Of a stretch of DNA of 64,000 nt, positions 13,728-27,285 are shown one piece after another (the stretch's first letter is position 1; every line of letters starts with the position of its first letter). The translations under genes and the position numbers were made by a program. Source of the DNA: Cucumis sativus (lineage: Eukaryota > Streptophyta > Magnoliopsida > Cucurbitales > Cucurbitaceae); assembly GCF_000004075.3 (NCBI RefSeq), contig NC_026657.2, positions 11,656,001 through 11,720,000 on the forward strand, given 5' to 3'. A model generated the notes under the pieces. The model saw only the letters and a program-made list of their open reading frames with translations, had not been told where the DNA came from and did no database searches.

Positions 13728-16700
13728 ATGGCGGGTTCAACCGGCGCTAATTCTTCTTCCAATTCTTCTCCTGCTCCTCCTCCCCCCAAAATCCTCCTAG
13801 CAAAGCCTGGTCTCGTCCCCGGCGGACCTATTAACTCTAAGATTGGACGTGGCGCCGGCGCCGACGACGAACCAGCATCCATTCGCTCCCGTCTCCCTTC
13901 TCTTGGATCCCTTAATCTTCTCTCCGATTCATGGGATCTCCACATTGACCGTTTCCTCCCTGTAAACAATCTCTACTTCCCTCTTTTTTTTCTTCTTTTC
14001 TCCTCTTCTTGTTATCGATATTCAAAAACTGTGAATTTATTGCTGGAGTTATTCGTAGCGTAGTATAAGCTTTGCAGTTAATCAGCTGCAGAAATGGGCG
14101 TTTTTTTGTTTGTTTTGTTTTGTTCTGTTTTGATGATAGAGTTGGGTCAGTTGGTTTAAAACCATTTTACCACTTTCCAGTTCAGGAGGATTCTTCTCTC
14201 CTCGGTTTTTCTTGCAGTTTTTAATGGGTTTAGGGTGGGCAATTTTATTTACATTTGTTTTGCTCTTCCTTGCCAGTTTTTGACTGAGAATACGGAGTTC
14301 AAGGTGGTGGGGATAATTGGTCCACCGGGAGTTGGTAAGTCGACGATTATGAATGAGATTTATGGCTACGATGGAAGCTCTCCAGGTGAGATATCTTTGA
14401 TGCTATTTTTTAAAAAAAAAAATTGTTTGTTATGTTTAATTCACTTCTAGATTTATTTGATCATCTTATTATGTTTTTGCCTTTTTCCATATCTCCAAAA
14501 ATTGTTGGTCTCTCGTGATCGCTTGGCTGTGTTTTCCTATTGGTTGTCTTGTTTCTGGGTGCTTGCCTTCACTTACCCTGGTCATTCCATGATCATACGA
14601 AGCTCTAGAAAGTTAATATCCCTTAAGAATGTTGAGTTTTTCGCATTGAAAATGTAGCACCTGACTTTTTCAAGAGATCTGCGACTATGGTTAGGCCCAT
14701 ATTGAGTTTTTTGAAAGCTGATTATGGAGGATTTGGAGCTTATTGTTTGAAGACGTCCCTTTTGCCTCTATTTATTGGATATATATCTGGAATATGGAGT
14801 TTTTCTTGCTTTGGATCGGATTATTTGCCGTTCTTTTATGGAGAAGGCCCTTCTTTGCTGTCGTCATGAGGGGCAGATGAAAGACTTTGTACCAAGCATG
14901 TCCTTTTTACTATTATTTTCAATCTTCAGTCATTGGAAAATGGAGCTCATTGGAAAGTGCAGCAATTGTAAGGGGTGAAAGATTCCTTGATCGGAGAAAT
15001 AGAGCTTTCAACATGCCAACACCTCTTTGTGGGCTTCTAGTTCTACTTCAATCTTTTTCCCTAACTACTTTGAGTCTTTTTTTCCTCAATGATCGAAGCC
15101 CTTGTTTGTAACTTTTTGGTTCTAGGCCATCTTTTTTTTTACCAACCTTCTTTTAACTTCATGCATCAAAATGGAAGTCGGTCTTTTCATTAAGAAAAAA
15201 GAGAATCTTTCAAATCTGATGTTCTTCCTATTATTTTATTCACTTATTTAGGCTACAACCTTCTATGCTTTCATCGCTAAATATTAGTGTAATGTCTTTT
15301 TCTTGTCATGGGATAAAAGATTTATTGTACCTCATTTGTCCTTTCCATTAATATTGGCGCCATCCTTTTGCATGTATTGCAGGTATGCTACCACCATTTC
15401 CAATACTATCTGAAGATGTTAGAGCAATGGCTAGGCATTGTACATTGGGTATTGAGCCTCGAATTTCTTCTGAGAGGATTATACTTCTGGATACTCAGGT
15501 GTTTTCCTAGTGAATTTTCTTTTTATTGTTAGCTGAGAACTGGAAAAACTTGATTCTCTTTCCAATTTAATGTTTCTCTTTGGGTTCTTATTTAAATCTT
15601 TTTGTGATCACCTTTATTTTTGTCACCAACAGTAGGAGATCCTTTATCATCTTATGTGTTATATTGTGCCCCCTTGGTTGGTGTGGCCTGTGTATATTGT
15701 TGGCCTTCTTCTCTTTGGGTTCATATTTTAAGCTAGTTTTCTTATCTAAAATTAAGTATCAGCTTACTACTTATAGATTCAAGCCTCTTTCTGTAATTCA
15801 GTGTGAGGACTGCTTGTTCTTCGTTTTTGCCCTTGTATATCTTTTCCCCCTTTTTTGAACAAGATACAAAATTTCTCGTTTAAAAATTGAAAAAAGTCTA
15901 ATGTTCAAGGGATACAAGCTCTAAAATGAGTGAAATGTACAAGCTAGTGAAGAATATATGGGAAACCCCAGTCCCCTTGTATATTCTTTCATCTATCTCA
16001 AATTCTCAATGAAAGTTTGGCTTCTTACAAAAAGGGAAAAGGTTGTGTTATCAAAAGGGGAGAGAACACAAGCCAAATTATGTATTTCCAGTTTAATATT
16101 TATAGTTGTATTACTGTTCAAATTTTGCTTGAAATTTTCCTCTCTCTAGAGAATGTATAACAAAGATCCATAAAATAAACTGAAATAGCTGAAGTGAATG
16201 AACAATATTCCTTTACGGTTTGTCTCCTTTTCGTCTTTTTATTGGGTGACTGACTAATGGTGACGACACATCTGTCTTCTGAATTCATCATGTGACAGTT
16301 TTATAGTATTATATTTTTGTTTTTTACTTACTGTTTTGCATGATAATTTGGTAATTGCAGCCTGTGTTCAGTCCTTCGGTTTTAGCTGAAATTATGAGAC
16401 CCGATGGTTCGTCCACTGTTTCAGTTATTAATGGAGAATCTCCATCTGCTGAATTGGCTCATGAACTCATGAGTATCCAGGTAGTTCCAAAGAGATTCTT
16501 TTCTATTTGTGCTTCGTAGGGGTTTGGGGGATGAGTTGGAATCAGAAGAGAGGTTTAGAGTTTCACTGCACGATTATATGAAAAACTCGATTTTGGTGGG
16601 GGATTTCTTTTTCTTTATGCCTTATGGCATCAAAATAGTATCTTATAAATTTCTTCCCATTGCTCTGCAAGGATTATTTTAGCTGGGCATTCTTCTAGCG

Positions 16701-18286
16701 TCCATTTGCAACATTGTTCTTGTGATATCAGAGGGAGTTCATGATCTAAATATGTGGCATTTGATGTTAACTGTAAGTAGCAACCTTCATCTTAATGACC
16801 CCTATGTTTTAACCATATTATGTCATGATTTTTGCTTTATGTCATTTCTGTATCTTGACACTTATTTCTTCGTTCTTTATTGGCTATTTTGAAATTTGAT
16901 GCTGTTGCCAATTATTCTCTTTTGCAGGTTGACTTGCTTAAACATGGCTTGCCTGACCCATCTTCTCCTATTTCTTCTCACGCACAAAATTCTAATGTAG
17001 CATCTGAGAAGGAATACAAAGAAAAAACTTCTACAAGTGAAGAATATATGGCAACTCCCATCTTTGTTCATGCCAAGTGAGTGGAAACTTTCAAGCTTTT
17101 ATCACATTTTTTCAACAAGACACAGAATGTAGTTGATAACTTGATAAGAATAAGGTCAGTCTTTAAACTAAGAAACTATTACCTATCACATGAAAGAACA
17201 TCCTATAATGCTCAACCTAGCCAGAGAAACACCATAGACTGTAGACTTCATGTTCCTGCCAACTCCAAAAAACCGTAAATTACCCTGTCCTCTATAATAA
17301 ATTTTGATCTCCTAATTCCATCACTAAAATCCTCGGGTTCATTTTCTGTCATTAAACTTGAAGCAGTAAGTAAAGAAACTCATAATTTAAGGAGTTTGGT
17401 GTACCAAAATATCTCAGGCGACTTATAGTTTGAGATCGACAAGAAAATGCACGCCTCCATAACCCAAAAGTTCCAATCCCCCTTAGAAGAATTCTTAATC
17501 ATTGAATATTTTTCACAAGGAACATAGCAAAAGTAATAACTGATAATATTGGTGGGCTGACTTTTTCTTTAAATCACGTGCAGAGTGCAGGATCGAGATC
17601 TTGTTCCACAAAATATCTTGCAACTGAAGAGAGCATTTGCCTACTATTTTAAAACCTCTTCATTTATGGGAGACAAATTTGAAAAAGTTCATAGTGAGCA
17701 ACTACTCTCCTCTGTGGTTCCTGATACCAGGAATTTAGATGTAGATGGTGAAGATAGAAGGTTGCTTCTCATCCCAAACCGGAACAAGGATGACTCTACC
17801 AGAGGTCAATACGAAAGTTTTAACTTAGCTCTATGGAAGCTGAGGGATCAGGTCTGTAGTTCATTATATAGGTTTAAATCTCTATTAATTCATATCACTT
17901 ATTATTCTAGTTCTAAACTTTCAAATACCTAATCTTCTAACTTTGCCTTAAAAATCTTTTTTGATTACAAGCACCTAATCAGCAAAATGTTTATATGGTC
18001 AAGTGTTTTGGGGTAATAACTCGTAAGTTAGGTGTTGAGTTCTTTTTAAAAACTAGGTTTTGGTTAGACCCTTCATATATTAAAAAAGCTACTGTGGTGG
18101 AAAACAATCTCCAACATTTCATAACTTGTTCAGGTTCTATCCATGAATGGTGCATCGTTCCCAAGAACTGTTTCGGAACGTGATTGGTTAAAAAACTCTG
18201 TGAAGATATGGGAATCAGTGAAGAGCTCTCCTATTGTAATGGAGTATGCCAGAACGCTTCAATCTTCAGGTATGTTCAGGAGATAG
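13728..18286 (+). CDS. SMG9: SMG9-like nonsense-mediated mRNA decay factor
   Basis: Eight exons, 13728-13961, 14277-14385, 15383-15498, 16361-16480, 16683-16772, 16928-17076, 17584-17851 and 18134-18286, encode 412 residues. An N-terminal Ser/Pro/Gly-rich tail of about 60 residues precedes a G-fold domain. The P-loop GPPGVGKS is at 93-100. The segment ILLDTQPVFSPSVLAEIMRP (about 148-167) is a hallmark of SMG9, as is TPIFVHAKVQDRD. In animals SMG9 pairs with SMG8 to control SMG1 kinase, which phosphorylates UPF1; a similar role is inferred here. The 30-residue exon 16683-16772 (LGILLASICNIVLVISEGVH) is needed to keep the G-domain intact and joins in frame. The start is the first ATG in frame after a purine-rich leader. 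Intron 3, nearly 1 kb, and intron 4 hold no host exon. Confidence 0.93.
15965..16036 (+). repeat. LINE-like 3' tail in an SMG9 intron
   Basis: The sequence runs from 'ccttgtatattctttcatc' through 'ctcaatgaaagtttggcttc' into an A-rich end. This resembles 3' termini of plant non-LTR retrotransposons. A related motif ends in poly-A near 37950. No reverse transcriptase is visible, so only a 5'-truncated tail is proposed. Confidence 0.3.
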
Positions 18287-19855
18287 GTGGACGACATGGT
18301 TCTTGTTTGTAAAGTCATAAATAGACGGCATGGCCCTTAGTATTAGGTTTCCATTCTACATGTTCTAGTTTTTTTTTTAAAAAAATTAGATTAGGGGTGT
18401 CTGTACCGGTAGACGTGTTGTTCTGTGGGCTAATTAGATCTTTTATCATACTGTTCGTACTAGGATGTAGGAATGATGAAAAACAGAATGAACTTTTAAC
18501 ATCAAATACTCATTAGTAGAGAGGAATTCATCCATTAACAAAAACAGAATGAGTATCCCCATGACTGTTGGACGTACAAATGTTTGGTCTTTACATCAAT
18601 GATAAACGATGGCGAGTCCCAAAAATTAGGTCTTTACATCTTGGACGATTATTGATTTGATAGCAAAACAAAGTGGTGAATTTTTCTTTAATTTTCATTT
18701 TGTTTTGTTACAAATTAGGAAATAGTTGCAATTAAATCGTTGGTTCGTGTATACAGCAGAAAAGAAGGTAAAGTTAACTATAATAAAATGTTTATATAAG
18801 TAAACTAACTCTATCATTCATTCATTCCTAACTTAAGTTGTAATGTTTGGAGATTTCAAATATTGAGGATCTGGCTTTAAGCTCCACTATATATGGGTAG
18901 ATTTTGTTTTGTTTTAATTTGTATGATGATTAGGCTCGTGGACCATCCTCTATGGCCATTTTCTTTGCTTCATCATTTGTTGGTGCTTCATGATCTGTTG
19001 GTTCTTAAGTTCTTTTTGTTGTTTGTCTCTTTCTTCAATTAAGTGAAACCACTTGACCCCTCTATTGGGAAAGTTGCACATGCCCTAAAATAAGATGCTC
19101 AAGTAAATATGGAAACTTCTTTTTTTGAAAAAAAAATGGTCTTCAACTTATGTCATCGTAGTGTAAAATTACCATAATTTAACCCTAAATGTTATTCTCT
19201 CTTTTCTGTTTGTTTAGTAGTTCAAGAATCAAGTACCGAGTTACTAGTATATAAAATAAAACATAAAGTAACAAATATCACACAAGTAAATCTTTAAACC
19301 AGTATGACTTTTTTATCCTTCTACCACTTTTTTTTTAATATCCATAAATGTTTGAACAGCATCGACCTTTTTCTTGTACCCGTGCGCATGCAGTAATTAA
19401 TTTTTAGGTAGGTGGTCACACAAGAAAAAACTATAGCATTTTATTTAGTTATATTGATACTATGTAACGATTAGTACATCCACTCTTAGTACAAAAAAAT
19501 AAGCACATTTTAAATATTAAAATCAAAATCAAATAGATAGCAATATCAAAGAAATAGCGAAAAAAACAAAGATTTCACCTCTAGATCATCGTGAAATTAG
19601 TTTTATCAGTACAAATTGATTTTGTTTTTTCTAAAAATAATATTGTAAAAAAATCAATTTTCTTTTTTTTTCTCAAAGAAATCTACATCCTCATCTTTTT
19701 AGGGTTCAACCAAAGATCTTAACTTTTAGTTAGAATCTTTTCCTCCAAAGCTACAGACAATCGCATTTAATACGACCTAAAATATGATGTTACAATAGAG
19801 GAAGTATTGACATTCAAAACCAAATAAAAACAAAACAACTTTCTTCAGCCTAATT
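18287..19855. other. Intergenic region between convergent SMG9 and the basic protein gene
   Basis: About 1.6 kb of AT-rich sequence lies between two convergent genes. It should hold both polyadenylation regions. I see no gene or clear mobile element. Confidence 0.6.
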
Positions 19856-22263
19856 TTACTCTACCATAGCATCGCCTGATGCTTTAGAACCCGAACTCGA
19901 AGAAGATTTCCCTTTATTCTTCTTGCCTGCACATTTTCAGAAGTTGATTAAATTATAATGGAAGTTGTACGCAATAAGAATTGAGAGAAGAAATGGGGTC
20001 AATAGGGAGACTTGCCTTTGCTCCTTAATTGCCTGAGCCTTACACTCTTCTTCACATGGAACTTGGTGGACGTCCGGTTGGTGTTTTTAAGCTCTACATT
20101 GTCATAGCAGAAATAAAATTAAATTTTCATTTGAAGTCGAACTAATCAGGCACAAAAAATGAAGGCTAATCCAATCAAGTTGTATCACTAATTGCTGAGT
20201 CATATACTGAACTGATGCTCTGATTCTCTTTCATTTTCCATACACGAGTTTCTTAAACAAAAACAAATGAGAAAATGGATAAACAAAGGTATAGGGGCCG
20301 GCGAATTTGAGTATTATTCTAGCACAAAACATCATAATACTCAAATGCATTCCCAGATGGATAAAATCCAACCCAAGTTGAGCATATAATAAATCATGGA
20401 AATGATTCCCAATCACTTTTACAAGAAGCACAAGGATTATTTTGTAACAAGTGGGAAATATGCCAAAAGTGGTCCAAAATGTGAAGGGTGGAATAAGTTA
20501 TTGAATCCAAAGATACTATGCGAACACACGTGCATACTCATACAGAGACCCCAACAAAACGTTGCACCATAGATCACCTTTCTAAGTATTAGTTCTAAAT
20601 TTCAGTATGAGAACAAAAGCACAGTACAAAATGGGAAACAAGATTCCCTATTACATACAGCTCTCCCATCTAATAGAAAGGTTCTCCATTTGTCATGACA
20701 GGTCAACCATTCACCAGATATAAATATTCTTCCTATAGATTCGAGTATTTGGGGGGAATCTTTGGCTACAAACAAATAACAGAACATTAACAGCATAGAG
20801 AAGAGTTTTAATACTTTTCTTAATAGATTGTCTTTTGCAGCTATCTCATGTGTAAATTATAATGTCCCCTTAAGTAACTATATTGTAAATGATCCATGTG
20901 CCAATAGAAGCGTTCTAAGCAATCTTCAGCAGCTTGAAGCTTGGATTCCCTCCCAATTTTTTTTCTTTTTTGTTTTTAAATATGTACACCATCTACTGAG
21001 TTCCTAGTTTATTATAATAAATAATAACTTAGTGGGCAAAAAAAGAGTACAGTGCTTAGGGAAATGTTTGATTTCTTCTCCATAACCCTGTCACCAAAAC
21101 TGATTTCATTAAAAGATTCGGGTACCACAAAACCGAACTTTTTCCCTTTGACACGAACCATTCGAAAATGTATCTTTCCAACTTTCACAACTGTTCCATT
21201 AATTAGAAAATTTCTTTAGCTAGAGGAAGTGAGGAAGGAAAGAAAAGCCGAGGCAATAGAAAATATTCTATTGATACTCTGAAGGCATGCTCCGAAGTGA
21301 TTTTGGAATGGTTTAAGATAATTTTTTTCAGGTACGAAATCACTCCAAAAAATGTGTTTTAAACATGGCTTTTGTGCAGTCAAAATTGAATTTGATTTTG
21401 AATGGATTAGGGTCATGTCTCGAGGCTATTTTAATTTTTGAACAAGATTTTAACAATTTAAAAATCACTATATTACATGCCCCGAGCATTCCAAGTTCTT
21501 CGATCAAATGATTCCCATCCCACCTTCTTATGGATAAGAGATTCCCATCCCACTCTCAGATTAAGCAAACTCACAAAGTTCAAATAGCACTTCTTACAAT
21601 ATGTGTAGAGCATCCATGTTTAGAAGAAGCTAGCAAGGTGGGTACACTTACCTAACCAAAATTGCCTCTATTCATTATGTCATTTGTATGGCCTCGCTTA
21701 AAACCCGCTTGATTCCTAAACTGACTTAGAGAGGGAAATGAACTAAAAACCCAGTAACGAAACACATTCAACAAAGGTCTCCTTCAGCTCCTCCAATCCA
21801 ACAAGTTAAAATTGGAAGAAACCCCCCATAGGAACTTGACAATTGAAGCAAACAAGTTCAAATATGAAATTAGCAACAGCATCCCGATTTCATAATTTAT
21901 CAATAAGCACAAGAAAGCTTCATTACCTTCAGCAACAGCCATTTCAACATCTTCCATGTTCGTCAGACCCATCTGTAAAGCTTCCTTCTCTTCCTGAAAA
22001 TAATCGGAAAAAAAAAAAAAAGAACAATCAATTCGCAACAGAGATACTTTGAATTGAAAATATAAAGTAGAAACAAGAGAGAGCAAAACAGAAAACCGTA
22101 CCCTGCGCTTTTTCTTCATCAATTTGCGCTTACGCTTGTTGGATACATAAGTAGGTTGTTGCTTGATCTTGAGCTTCTTGGTCAAAGGATCACCATGGGC
22201 GTCTCTCTTTATCTGAGCTTTAGCAGCCCGCCTTTGCTTCTGAACTACATTGAATTTCGCCAT
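19856..22263 (-). CDS. Small Lys/Arg-rich conserved plant protein, probably nucleolar
   Basis: Four exons, 22263-22102, 21993-21927, 20093-20016 and 19926-19856, give a 125-residue protein. It is strongly basic: residues 1-54 hold KQRRAAKAQIKRDAHG and NKRKRKLMKKKRR, a short acidic patch follows (MEDVEMAVAEG), then a second basic block (KFHVKKSVRLRQLRSKG) and a Ser-rich tail ending AMVE. I recognise it as conserved among plants but cannot name a family. Basic clusters suggest nuclear or nucleolar localisation, and telo-boxes upstream fit a ribosome-biogenesis gene; both are inference. Intron 3 has a GC donor (AAAG|GCAAGT) and an AG acceptor. This choice keeps a sensible frame (SKGKKNKGKSSSSS). 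A GT donor 33 nt upstream (AGT|GTAAGG) would give a different tail and looks less likely. Confidence 0.82.
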
Positions 22264-22294
22264 TGTCTTCAACCTCCGGATTCGTTTCACAAAC

Positions 22295-22372
22295 AAAACC
22301 CTAAATTTGAGATATTTATTGCTCTGTGCAGCTCTTTACAAACGGATTGTTTTACTTTACAATTAGGGTTTT
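22295..22372. promoter_or_regulatory. Pair of telo-boxes upstream of the basic protein gene
   Basis: AAAACCCTAAA lies at 22295-22305 and the inverse AATTAGGGTTTT at 22361-22372, 32 and about 100 bp upstream of the ATG. Telo-boxes (AAACCCTAA) are known to be enriched in promoters and leaders of plant ribosomal-protein and ribosome-biogenesis genes. A regulatory role here is inferred from position. Confidence 0.6.
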
Positions 22373-25300
22373 AATTTCCTTTTTAAAATACTTTATAAAA
22401 GAAAAAAGTAGTCAAAAATAAAAAATTTCATAAAATATTTACGCTTTCTAAAAATGTAATAAATTTTTATTGATTTGGTTGATTTTGTTCTACCCAACCT
22501 AAATAGTTTGTCAATTTTTTCGGTTTTCGAAAGTTTATACATATTTAAAAATTAATGTATGAATGATTTTTAAAAAAATCGTATTAAATGATCTACATAC
22601 TTGTAAAAATTCAAAAGTTTGATTGATTCAAAATAAAATTTTCACACGAAAAACGGGAAAGAACGTATAAATTGATACACTTATAAAATATCAAATTTAA
22701 ATTAATACAACTCTAAGTTCAATGCTAATTTTTAGTCCAGCGTCTTAATTGATAAACCTACGAAGTGTAGAGGAATAAATTTAAATTTGCCCTTAAGTTT
22801 TATATGACATAAATGGCAAAGGTAAATAGTATTCAAATTTTAGTCACCATTTTCGTCCCGTCCCTACCAAAATAGACCGAGCTTTATATATCACAATTAA
22901 ATTATAACATTTGGCTATATTTATAAATATTTTCAAAAAATTTATCACCTAAAACATTTTTCTTAAAAAAAATCAATCAAACAAATCATTATTAAATTAA
23001 ATATAATAGAAAAAAAAATAAGATAAAACTTTTACTGTAAAAATCTTATTTATTAAATTCTATTAACCTCAACATTTCATCAATTACTTGCATCTCTATC
23101 AACGTCAATATTTTCAAATTTTTGTTTTCAAACTTCAAAGATATGAATCTCAAACCTCTTGATCGAGACTACATATTCTACATCGATCGAACTATTTCAT
23201 TCTTACGATATCTTACACATTATTTAAAATAAAATAAACTTTTCAAAACTTTAATAGCACACATACAAATATATATATATATAATAAAGTTGACATTTAG
23301 TGGCATTATATTAGAGATTATTGAAGTACGGTGTGTACGGTCATCCCATCCCTTCTCTAACACAATAAACACACATCATTCATTAAGTTACTTTGAAAAA
23401 AATGGTTACGTCTTATGACTTCTAACTATTTTTCACATTATTATTATTATTATTAACAACTCCCAATAATATATATAAAATTCTATTTTGATTTTTAATT
23501 ATATAGTGACATTTAAATTTCAATGTTTGTGTATATAATAATGAATGGGCAAATTTTTCCAAGTCTAGGGTTTGGTTTGAGAGGATATATGATAGCTACT
23601 AATTAATTCTACTGATTAATCCTTAATTGTATCCAATTCTAGAAGTTGTTGTAGAAATATCCCTCAACTTGTTTTTTTGATACCTAACAAAGCTTCCTCG
23701 TTTTAGCTAAGAATCGTAGACCGAAAAGTAGTATTCTTCCAGTGGTTTGAAGTTAATTCAACTCTTTAAAATAATTATTATTAATAATTCTTCGATTATC
23801 AATTTGTCAATGTTGAAATAAGTTTAATAAAGTTAAATTACAAACCGATCCATTTTCCAGGTTTCGTGTTTGTATCTAATAGGTCCTAACTATCAACCGT
23901 GTTTAACATATTTAACACTTTAGGTCTAATATAATTAAATATATAGCAATAATAATTATATATGTGATAAACTCTACTATGGACAATTTTTATTTATGAT
24001 ATATACTCTGAAAGCTAGTTAGATATATGAATATTTTTGAGCTTGATATTGCTATAAATATTTGCAACTCTTTTTTCTTAAATTAACAAAACCTCATAGG
24101 TATATTATTTATTAAATGTAAATGTGAAATTTTAGAGATCGATCAATAGTAAATATTTTTTAAAGTTCAATTTCTTGTCGTTAGATACAAATTTAAGAGT
24201 TTGGTGTTTATGGTCATGATATGCACAATTTCTCTCGATGAAGATTACGACGTCTACCAATGCATGAGGATAAATTTATTCTGTCACACGAAGTAATTTT
24301 GTTGGCCAAAGACTTTTGTCAACGTTTTAAGTTTGCATTGGAAGAAATTTTCTCCAAACGATTTTACGTTGACGTCGATGATTGTGAATTGTATATCTTT
24401 GCACTCCAAAACAATCATATCTATCCTAATATTTTCAAAGAAATTTTTCCCCCTTTTGATCATTATTACAACATTTTCAACCTTCATTGAATTGATTTGC
24501 TTTCCTCCGATTGAACTAACAAGTGACACATCAACAACATTGTTTACTGTAACAAACAAACCCTAAAGTTAAATATTTTGGTAAAAGACTTTCAATCACT
24601 ATGCTTTGACTAAGCACATATCCCTATACTTCTTGTAGTTAATATTTTTTTAATTATTGTATTCCCTATAAAAAAACGAGAATCGATGACAGTTTTTGAA
24701 ACCAACAAATAATTGTCAACGGTTGTCGATTTACTATAACATCTCATCGTCGTAAAATATTTAAACCTTCGAACCTCTAATGTATTAATCAAATTGAATT
24801 AATCGATTTTTTATAAAAATCTCAAAATTTAATCGATATCTAAATATTAAATATATCTTGTAAAGTGGAAATTGACACCTTCCATGAATAAAAATTAAAT
24901 AACAATACTCTCTCCATTTAGTAGGCAAAGGGTATATATATCTTAATCAACTATATATATATATATATGATTACCACAAATCTCTACCTTTACTTTGTCA
25001 AATTCTTCGTCCACCACTTACTTAACCATCAAAGTACTTTTCAGATAATCTTATTCCAAAAACAACATTTCTTTTTATTATTATTCTTTTTCTCTCCCTT
25101 CTTACAATAATTTTGAAAAATTTTATATAAAGAAAATCTTCGGCGTAAAATGAAAAGGTTCGTCTCGAATTTGGTTTATCATTAATTACTAATTGATGTC
25201 GATAGACACTAATAGATATATATTTGATTATATATGATAAATATTTTTAACATTTTTATTATTTAAAAACAATTTTGCTTGTTAGATTTTTGGAGGAAGA

Positions 25301-26199
25301 AATAATTTTGGAAGGAGTGCTTACGTGGCCAGTTAGGGCAAGCAATTTCATGGAAACAACCAACTTGCATGGGTTGAAATATATAGTCGTGGAATCATAC
25401 TTTAGACTTTTCTTTTAATTAATTAACAATATGATTCTATAGTCTATTAATTTTCATACATTATTTCATATCTTCATAGGAAAGAAAAATCGAAAACCTT
25501 ATCATCTATTGATTACATCAAAGTCAAACACCAGTAACACATGCCCCAATATTATACTATATATATATATGTGAATATTTTGAATTATACGGTAAAGTTT
25601 GGATTCTATATGGTCAAAATTGAAAGAACTTGGTAGTCTACAAAATTGAATCCAATATAATATAATATAATGTAATTTCATTCATTTTTGTTGAGTATAT
25701 ATATAATCTTTTGAAACGACTAAGAATTGATTGTCTCACAAATAGCTTGATGTCTAAACATTACCAACCCCCAAGGAGTTATGATTAATGGCATTAGCTT
25801 GATGTTTGGTTGAGTTTAGGTATACCTAGTAAATGTAGACTTAGGTTACACAAAATAAATAAAAAAATGTGTTGTAGTTTTAGCGGCCTCTAGTGGGCTT
25901 TTGAATTGAAGTCGTCTAGCTCAAGTGGGGTTATATATTAACTGACTAGGATGAAACCTAAAGTCATATAGTTCAACTAATGAGTCGCAATCGAACAAAG
26001 TTATGATTAGAGAGCTTTATGAAGCAAGTAGGTTGGTTGTACGTAACTCGACCAAAAAAGTAAGATTAAAAGTGACCCAACTCGAATTTAATTATGATAT
26101 AATCGACAACATTCATGATGTGATCACGTTTTTCTCTTTTATATTATATGACATGATATTAAACAAAAAGTAAAAAATTTATCTTGTGTTCTTTACGAT

Positions 26200-26262
26200 A
26201 CTATAATTCAATTGGTCAAGATAATATATTTACCTTTCAAAAGGTTCAGGTTGAAATTTCTC
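26200..26262 (+). repeat. tRNA-derived SINE-like fragment
   Basis: Box A-like 'taattcaattggtcaag' at about 26204 is close to the tRNA pattern TAGCTCAATTGGT. Box B-like 'aggttgaaatttc' follows at about 26248. Spacing is tRNA-like. Ends are not defined. Confidence 0.4.
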
Positions 26263-26892
26263 TTATTGTTGAACAGTTTTTTCTTTGAAAGAAAAAAGAT
26301 TTGTGAGAGTTTAAAGTGTTTGATAGACACCACACATCAATGCACAACATTTTAACCAATCAAACTTAGGACCACTCTTAAGGACAACAAAGTCTTCCCA
26401 TATCTTTACAAACGATACTAATATCGACTTTTAAAACGAGCATCTATGTACCAATGCAGTTTTTGTTAGTCCAACAAATCCAGGAGTAAAAGATTGAGTC
26501 ATCAATATATCTTTGAGATGATAGTGTTACATACTCGATCGATTCTATTCCAATTTATCAGCTCAAATACCTATACATAGTTTCATTCTCTACCTCCTCA
26601 ATTGTTTAATTTTTTTTTTAAAAAAATGAAGTACTTATATAATTTTAATGTTTATTGACGTGAGACTATATAATATAAATTAAAATTGAGTTATTAATCT
26701 TAATTCAATACAATTTTAACATATTAGCATATTACTTAATTTTAAACCAAATATATAAACAAATAACCTAAGGAACCAAACCCCAATTTTTTTTTTGTTG
26801 GATTGAGTTAATTCATTATTTAATAAAGGTTATTTGGATTGAATAAATTTACAACTCAGCTGTTGTGGTGATCAGTTCAACTAATTTTCTAA

Positions 26893-26975
26893 CGAAAACA
26901 ACTATAATCAATTTAGTAGATGTTTAAACCGTTCTCAGTTGTCGAGAAGTACTTATTAGTTTAATTTAGATTTGT
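26893..26975. repeat. Dispersed repeat member (26.9 kb copy)
   Basis: The motif 'actataatcaatttagtaga' minus a few bases, followed by 'tgtttaaaccgtt' and 'gagaagtac', recurs in diverged form at about 30184-30255, 39915-40020 and 41565-41680. The element type is not identified. Confidence 0.4.
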
Positions 26976-27278
26976 CACAAACCAACGTCAATCGAACCTC
27001 CTCAGATTCTCCAATAACCATCTACGATTGAGTTGCTCTATTTTTCGATCTTTTATACCTAAAAGTATCTTAGTCCAATCCAACTCAAAAGCATCCCTAG
27101 TCAACAAAATGAATCCAATGCAAAGTATAGGGATGAAGTAGCAAATATACAAAGAAGAGTAGTACTTTAGATTCCAACAACCACCCCAAATCCATTTTTT
27201 TAAAATAATAATAATAATAAATAAATAAATAAATGTTTATTGTTATTATTTAGAAAAATGAGGAAAATAATTTTCAAA

Positions 27279-27285
27279 TATAAAT
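27279..27285 (+). promoter_or_regulatory. Putative TATA box of the SAUR gene
   Basis: TATAAAT lies 471 bp upstream of the SAUR ATG. If used, transcription would start near 27310 and the leader would be about 440 nt, containing several upstream ATGs. No expression data support this. Confidence 0.35.

Noticed and set aside
13655-13969. 104-codon frame on the minus strand opposite SMG9 exon 1
   Set aside because: Shadow of the Ser/Pro-rich N-terminus of SMG9, with no independent support.
24260-24566. Overlapping open frames on both strands
   Set aside because: Composition is that of AT-rich noncoding DNA, no domain is recognisable and no splice partners fit.
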